DNA from: Prevotellaceae bacterium
Lineage (GTDB): Bacteria; Bacteroidota; Bacteroidia; Bacteroidales; UBA932
Length of the DNA: 10,903 bases
Assembly (NCBI GenBank): GCA_031254635.1
Contig: JAIRUB010000161.1
Coordinates: 1 to 10,903, forward strand
Direction: 5' to 3'
Below the pieces are notes generated by a model. The model was given only the letters and a program-made list of their open reading frames with translations, had not been told where the DNA came from and did not search any database. A program made the translations under genes and the position numbers. Every line of letters begins with the position of its first letter. The stretch's first letter is position 1. Of the stretch, positions 7,838 through 10,903 are shown in pieces.

Positions 7838-8458
7838 GCCGGCAATAAGCAGAAAATCAAAGAAGCCTTGGATAAGCTAACGGCAGGCGGCTCTACTGCA
7901 AGCGGAGCAGGAATTCAATTAGTTTATAAAATCGTAAAAAAGAATTATTAAAAATGGAAATAACCGCGTTATTCTTTGCACCGACGGCGATTTTAACGTA
8001 GGCGTATCGAGCGAAAAGGAATTGGAAAATTTAATTGAACAGGAACGTAAAAGTGCCGTTTTTCTTACGGTTTTAGGTTATGGAATGGGTACTTATAAAG
8101 ATAAAAAATTACAAGTGTTAGCCCAGAAAGGCAACGGTCATCACGCTTACATTGATAATTTGCAAGAAGCCAACAAGGTGTTAGTCGAAGAATTTGGCGG
8201 CACGATGCACACGGTAGCCAAGGATGTAAAGTTGCAGGTAGAATTTAATCCTGCCAAGGTTCAGGCCTATCGTTTGGTGAGATATGAAACCCGTTTGTTG
8301 AATAAAGAAGATTTTAACGACGACACCAAAGATGCCGGCGAGATGGGCGCAGGGCACACGGTAACTACCCTGTATGAAGTAGTACCTGATCAGGACTCGG
8401 CAACGATAAATCGGGCTATCGGCACGAATTTACCCGTTTGGTAAAAATAGCCGAGTAA
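7838..8458 (+). pseudogene. Remnant of a YfbK-like von Willebrand factor type A gene
   Basis: Three pieces of one gene follow each other in different frames. Piece one (7838-7948) reads AGNKQKIKEALDKLTAGGST and on to IVKKNY, then hits TAA at 7949. Piece two resumes at about 7952 in the frame shifted by one base: GNNRVILCTDGDFNVGVSSE, then GYGMGTYKDKKLQVLAQKGN and later EMGAGHTVTTLYEVVP. This carries the vWA MIDAS motif TDGDFN and the start of the C-terminal DUF3520-type domain. Piece three (about 8396-8458), again in the first frame, reads LGNDKSGYRHEFTRLVKIAE and stop, the usual YfbK tail. The N-terminal half, with the DxSxS metal motif, is missing. So are the residues between YEVVP and LGND, probably over 100 by family length. 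The open frame at 8022-8444 alone looks like a 140-residue gene but is only the middle piece. Relatives are exported or membrane-linked proteins of uncertain role. Confidence 0.85.
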
Positions 8459-8459
8459 A

Positions 8460-8490
8460 TGGCAATTAATTAAAATAATGTTTATATTTG
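8460..8490 (+). promoter_or_regulatory. Bacteroidota-type promoter for the MuiA-like gene
   Basis: TATATTTG at 8483-8490 is a full match to the Bacteroidota -7 element TAnnTTTG, and it lies 15 bases before the ATG at 8506. The upstream -33 element is poor: only a TGG near 8460 lies at the expected distance. The position just after the YfbK remnant and before an intact gene supports its use. Confidence 0.55.
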
Positions 8491-8505
8491 TAAAAAATAT
8501 GTTGT

Positions 8506-10146
8506 ATGAAAAAAATTATAACTCTAAGTCTAACCTTTTTAATAACTATGTTTATGGAACTTCAAGCACAAGATAAACCTGCCGTGGTAACTTCTTCAAT
8601 TAATAATGTTACTGTATTCATTTCTGGTGCTGAGGTGCAGCGCGAAGGCCGCGTTGCCGTAAAAGCAGGAGCCCAACAGGTAGTTTTCGAAAATTTACCC
8701 CACCGGCTTAATCCCCAAAGTATTCAAGTCAGCGGCGCGGGTAATTTTACGATATTGGGCGTAAGCCACCGGATGAATTATTTGAAACCTGCCGAAAAGA
8801 CAAAAGAAGTGGAGCGATTGGAACAATTGGTTAAATCATTGAATGAGAAAATCGACAAACAAACGGCAGCGAAAAAAGTGCTGGATGCCGAAGAAGAAAT
8901 GTTGAAGAAAAATCAATCCATAGGCGGTGCGCAAACCGGCGTAAAAACTGCGGAATTGAAAGAATTTGCCGACTATTTCCGTTCACGCCTGCAAGCGCTG
9001 AATCAGGAGTCCTTAAAAATTACGCAGGAAATCGTTGAATGGCAGGAAGAGTTGAAGCAAACGAAAGAACAATTGTCGAATATACGAAACGGTCCGCAGC
9101 AGCCTACAAGTGAAGTAGTGGTAGAAGTTACAGCTCCGGCTTCCGGTGAGATAAGGATGTCGCTCACCTATTTGGTATATGATGCCGGCTGGGTGCCTTC
9201 CTACGATTTGCGCTCTTCCGATATTAATAATCCTGTAGAATTAACCTATAAAGCTAATGTCCGCCAATCAACCGGCGAAGAATGGAAAAACGTGAAACCG
9301 ATATTTTCCACAACCAATCCAACAATCAACAGCACCCGTCCTGTGCTGAACCCTTGGTATTTGTCGTTTTACCAACCGCTAACATCTCACTCCCAATACC
9401 AATACAATATGCCAATGGCTATGGCAAAGCGTACAAGAGCAGTTGCAGATATGGAACTTGCAGATGAAATGATTATGGAAGATACCAAATATGAAGCTGC
9501 GCCAACAGCCAGCGTTTACACCACAGTGCAGGAAAGCCAAACCAGTGTTGAGTTTGTAGTTGATGTGCCTTACAGTATTCTGAGCGACGGGCAATCGCAC
9601 GTAGTGGAATTGGCCAAACATTCGCTGCCGGCTACTTACGAATACTATGCCGTGCGCAAGTTAGAGAAAGATGTGTTCTTAATAGCCAAGGCAGCCGGTT
9701 GGGAAAAGCTGAACCTGTTATCGGGCAATGCCAACTTATTCTTCGAAGGTAAATATGTAGGCGAATCGTATATCGAAACACGGCAAACCGATGAGGAATT
9801 AACCTTCTCCTTGGGCCGCGACAAGAACATCACCGTAACCCGCATCAGGAAAAAAGATTTTGCCGAAAAACAGTTCTTAAGTACTTCCATTACCGAAACC
9901 CGCGAATGGGATTTGACAGTACATAATAAAAAGAAGCAAGCCATTACTATTACCATAGAAGATCAGATTCCCGTATCAACGGAAAAAGACATAAAGATAG
10001 AGCTGGTTAATATATCCAAGGCGGAATTGAATAAAGATACAGGGAAGTTGTCGTGGAAGTTAGAATTAAAGCCCTCCGAATCGCAAGCTATGAATGTGAA
10101 ATATACCGTAAAATACCCGAAAGACAAGAAGGTGGTTTTGGAATAA
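8506..10146 (+). CDS. MuiA-like mucoidy inhibitor family protein (DUF4140/DUF4139)
   Basis: This is a 546-residue exported protein of the mucoidy-inhibitor MuiA family. The N-terminus MKKIITLSLTFLITMFMELQAQ is a signal peptide with likely cleavage before QDKP. Residues about 33-95 (INNVTVFISGAEVQREGRVA and on) form the N-terminal DUF4140-type beta domain. Residues about 98-195 are a charged heptad-rich coiled coil. Residues about 215-545 are the DUF4139 domain, with LTYLVYDAGWVPSYDLRSSD, then NVRQSTGEEW and NPWYLSF, as in relatives. Length and domain order are complete, and this is the only intact gene between 7606 and the window end. The molecular role of the family is not settled; envelope or exopolysaccharide effects have been reported for the name-giving gene. 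It appears to be a single-gene unit with its own promoter-like element and a strong terminator. The ATG at 8506 is the only sensible start. Confidence 0.9.
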   Translation: MKKIITLSLTFLITMFMELQAQDKPAVVTSSINNVTVFISGAEVQREGRVAVKAGAQQVVFENLPHRLNPQSIQVSGAGNFTILGVSHRMNYLKPAEKTKEVERLEQLVKSLNEKIDKQTAAKKVLDAEEEMLKKNQSIGGAQTGVKTAELKEFADYFRSRLQALNQESLKITQEIVEWQEELKQTKEQLSNIRNGPQQPTSEVVVEVTAPASGEIRMSLTYLVYDAGWVPSYDLRSSDINNPVELTYKANVRQSTGEEWKNVKPIFSTTNPTINSTRPVLNPWYLSFYQPLTSHSQYQYNMPMAMAKRTRAVADMELADEMIMEDTKYEAAPTASVYTTVQESQTSVEFVVDVPYSILSDGQSHVVELAKHSLPATYEYYAVRKLEKDVFLIAKAAGWEKLNLLSGNANLFFEGKYVGESYIETRQTDEELTFSLGRDKNITVTRIRKKDFAEKQFLSTSITETREWDLTVHNKKKQAITITIEDQIPVSTEKDIKIELVNISKAELNKDTGKLSWKLELKPSESQAMNVKYTVKYPKDKKVVLE

Positions 10147-10163
10147 ACCACCTTCTTATTTTT
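10126..10163 (+). terminator. Intrinsic terminator overlapping the MuiA-like gene's stop codon
   Basis: AAGAAGGTGGTTT (10126-10138) and AAACCACCTTCTT (10145-10157) form a perfect 13-bp stem with a 6-base loop, TGGAAT. The run ATTTTT follows. The stop codon TAA (10144-10146) sits at the edge of loop and right arm, so the left arm encodes the last residues of the protein. The shape is that of a strong rho-independent terminator. Confidence 0.9.
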
Positions 10164-10190
10164 GTCATTTCATAAAAATTTTCACCTTTG
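10161..10190 (+). promoter_or_regulatory. Bacteroidota-type promoter for the RhuM-like gene
   Basis: TTTG at 10161-10164 and CACCTTTG at 10183-10190, 18 bases apart, fit the Bacteroidota pattern TTTG / TAnnTTTG with one mismatch in the second box. Transcription would begin near 10197, which leaves a short leader before the ATG at 10213. It would also exclude the in-frame ATG at 10162 as the start. The -33 box shares bases with the T-tract of the preceding terminator. Confidence 0.6.
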
Positions 10191-10212
10191 CCGGAAATTC
10201 AAAACAATCATT

Positions 10213-10779
10213 ATGAGTACCACTCCATTGATTCATAAAGAGGATATATTGAGTTATCGTCAAAATGGAATAACATTCTCCCAACACCATAGTCAAGGTG
10301 AAATAATACTATATCAACCGGATAGTTTTCTAAGATTAGAAGTCAGAATAGAAGATGAAACTGTTTGGTTATCTCAAATGCAAATGGCGGAGCTATTCCA
10401 AACAACGGTTTCCAATATTAATTTGCATTTGAAAAACATTTTTGAAGAAGGAGAATTAGAAGAAAATGCAACTATTAAGGATTTCTTAATAGTTCGATAA
10501 GAGGGGAAAAGATATGTTCAAAGAAATATATCTTTTTACAATTTAGATATTATCATTTCAGTAGGCTATCGTATAAAATCGCGTTCCGCCACATTATTTC
10601 GCATTTGGGCAACGAAAATGTTAAAAGACTATATTTTAAAATGTTATGATATCAATCAGCGTTTTGAACGAATAGAACATCGGGTAGCTGACACCGAAAA
10701 GAAGATAGATTTTTTTGTAAAAACATCTTTGCCTCCCAAAGAAGGAGTCTTTTTTGAGGGGCAAATTTTTGATGCTTAT
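10213..10779 (+). pseudogene. RhuM-family gene, broken by a stop codon and by an insertion sequence
   Basis: From ATG 10213 the frame reads MSTTPLIHKED, then the family core RIEDETVWLSQMQMAELFQT, LHLKNIFEEGELEENATIKD and FLIVR. TAA follows at 10498-10500. The same frame then continues without a shift: EGKRYVQRNISFYNLDIIIS, VGYRIKSRSATLFRIWATKM, and later KKIDFFVKTSLPPKEGVFFE up to GQIFDAY. Relatives have VRQEG at the stop, so a single CAA-to-TAA change is the simplest cause. Homology ends after FDAY (10779), where a transposon end begins; full-length relatives run on for over 100 residues. RhuM-like proteins carry a DNA-binding-like N-terminal part and occur on genomic islands and near restriction systems; their function is poorly known. 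With two independent lesions the gene is probably dead, although the 95-residue N-terminal piece could still be made. Confidence 0.87.
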
Positions 10780-10903
10780 ATATTAATGATTATCCGCAGT
10801 TATACCTAAATTCATTTTTATAGCTCACAGATGCGAGCATCAACCTATCAAATAAATTCTCTCCGAAATACCGCCGATTAAATTTATAACAGAACTCATT
10901 GAG
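10780..10903. mobile_element. End of an IS1595/ISXO2-like insertion sequence (cut by window edge)
   Basis: RhuM homology stops at 10779, and a transposase 3' end begins on the other strand at 10790, so one end of an insertion sequence lies at about 10780-10789. The inverted repeat and target duplication cannot be confirmed, because the other end is outside the window. The element runs rightward past 10903. Confidence 0.7.
10790..10903 (-). CDS. IS1595/ISXO2-like transposase, C-terminal fragment
   Basis: The minus strand is open from the window edge to a TAA at 10790-10792 and gives 37 residues: LNEFCYKFNRRYFGENLFDR, LMLASVSYKN and EFRYNCG. This is the characteristic end of ISXO2-like (IS1595 family) transposases, whose usual pattern is LDEF-YRFNRR, then FDRLL-A. 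The catalytic residues lie outside the window, so whether the full gene is intact cannot be judged. The stop sits only about 10 bases from the inferred element end, which is normal for small insertion sequences. The reading is short but very distinctive. Confidence 0.82.
   Translation of the reverse strand, partial: LNEFCYKFNRRYFGENLFDRLMLASVSYKNEFRYNCG

Noticed and set aside
8022..8444. Intact 140-residue gene
   Set aside because: The first position is a non-ATG codon in the middle of YfbK homology, and the homology continues on both sides in another frame. It is a pseudogene fragment.
10162..10212. Start of RhuM at ATG 10162
   Set aside because: It lies inside the terminator T-tract and upstream of the predicted transcription start, and its extra residues have no family likeness.
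10498..10500. Programmed stop-codon read-through or recoding in RhuM
   Set aside because: No recoding structure is evident, and the adjacent IS interruption makes simple decay more likely.
10618..10809. Separate 63-residue gene
   Set aside because: It is the same frame as RhuM beyond the TAA, and its last codons are read-through into the insertion sequence.

Overview
The window looks like a chromosomal segment of a Bacteroidota bacterium, probably Bacteroidales. This rests on the protein families present (a MuiA-like DUF4139 protein, a YfbK-type von Willebrand protein, a DUF4143 ATPase, RhuM and a NHRD-type acyltransferase), on signal peptides ending in A-x-A-Q, on the lack of clear Shine-Dalgarno sequences, and on promoter-like elements of the TTTG / TAnnTTTG type. 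The base composition is moderately AT-rich. No species can be named. The density of broken genes in the right third would fit a lineage losing genes, such as a host-associated one, but that is inference.

Positions 2-7605 hold seven plus-strand genes that read as one tight operon. They are two tandem FAD-dependent phytoene-desaturase/retinol-saturase-like oxidoreductases (the first cut by the window edge), a cobalamin-binding-type radical SAM enzyme, a small unrecognised soluble protein, a secreted protein of unknown function, a PaaK-like adenylate-forming ligase and a PlsC-like acyltransferase. The first three genes overlap by ATGA, and the later gaps are 4, 35, 17 and 5 bases. Together they suggest that an acid is activated, its polyene or isoprenoid-like chain is oxidised or reduced, a radical SAM enzyme modifies it, and it is transferred as an acyl group. 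That resembles a lipid, aryl-polyene or flexirubin-type pathway. The product is not known, and the start of the operon lies outside the window.

Positions 7603-8458 are a deletion scar. The 3' end of a DUF4143-type ATPase (minus strand, with an in-frame stop) is fused back to back with the 3' half of a YfbK-like vWA gene (plus strand, with a frameshift and an internal deletion). Both genes have lost their 5' halves. One deletion across a formerly divergent gene pair would explain this.

Positions 8506-10146 hold an intact MuiA/DUF4139 gene with its own promoter-like element. Its stop codon lies inside a 13-bp terminator hairpin, and the next promoter-like element starts in that terminator's T-tract.

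Positions 10213-10779 are a RhuM-family gene killed by an in-frame TAA and then cut off after its conserved FDAY. From there to the window end lies the 3' end of an IS1595/ISXO2-like transposase on the minus strand, so the insertion sequence probably interrupts RhuM. No tRNA, rRNA or CRISPR array was seen.
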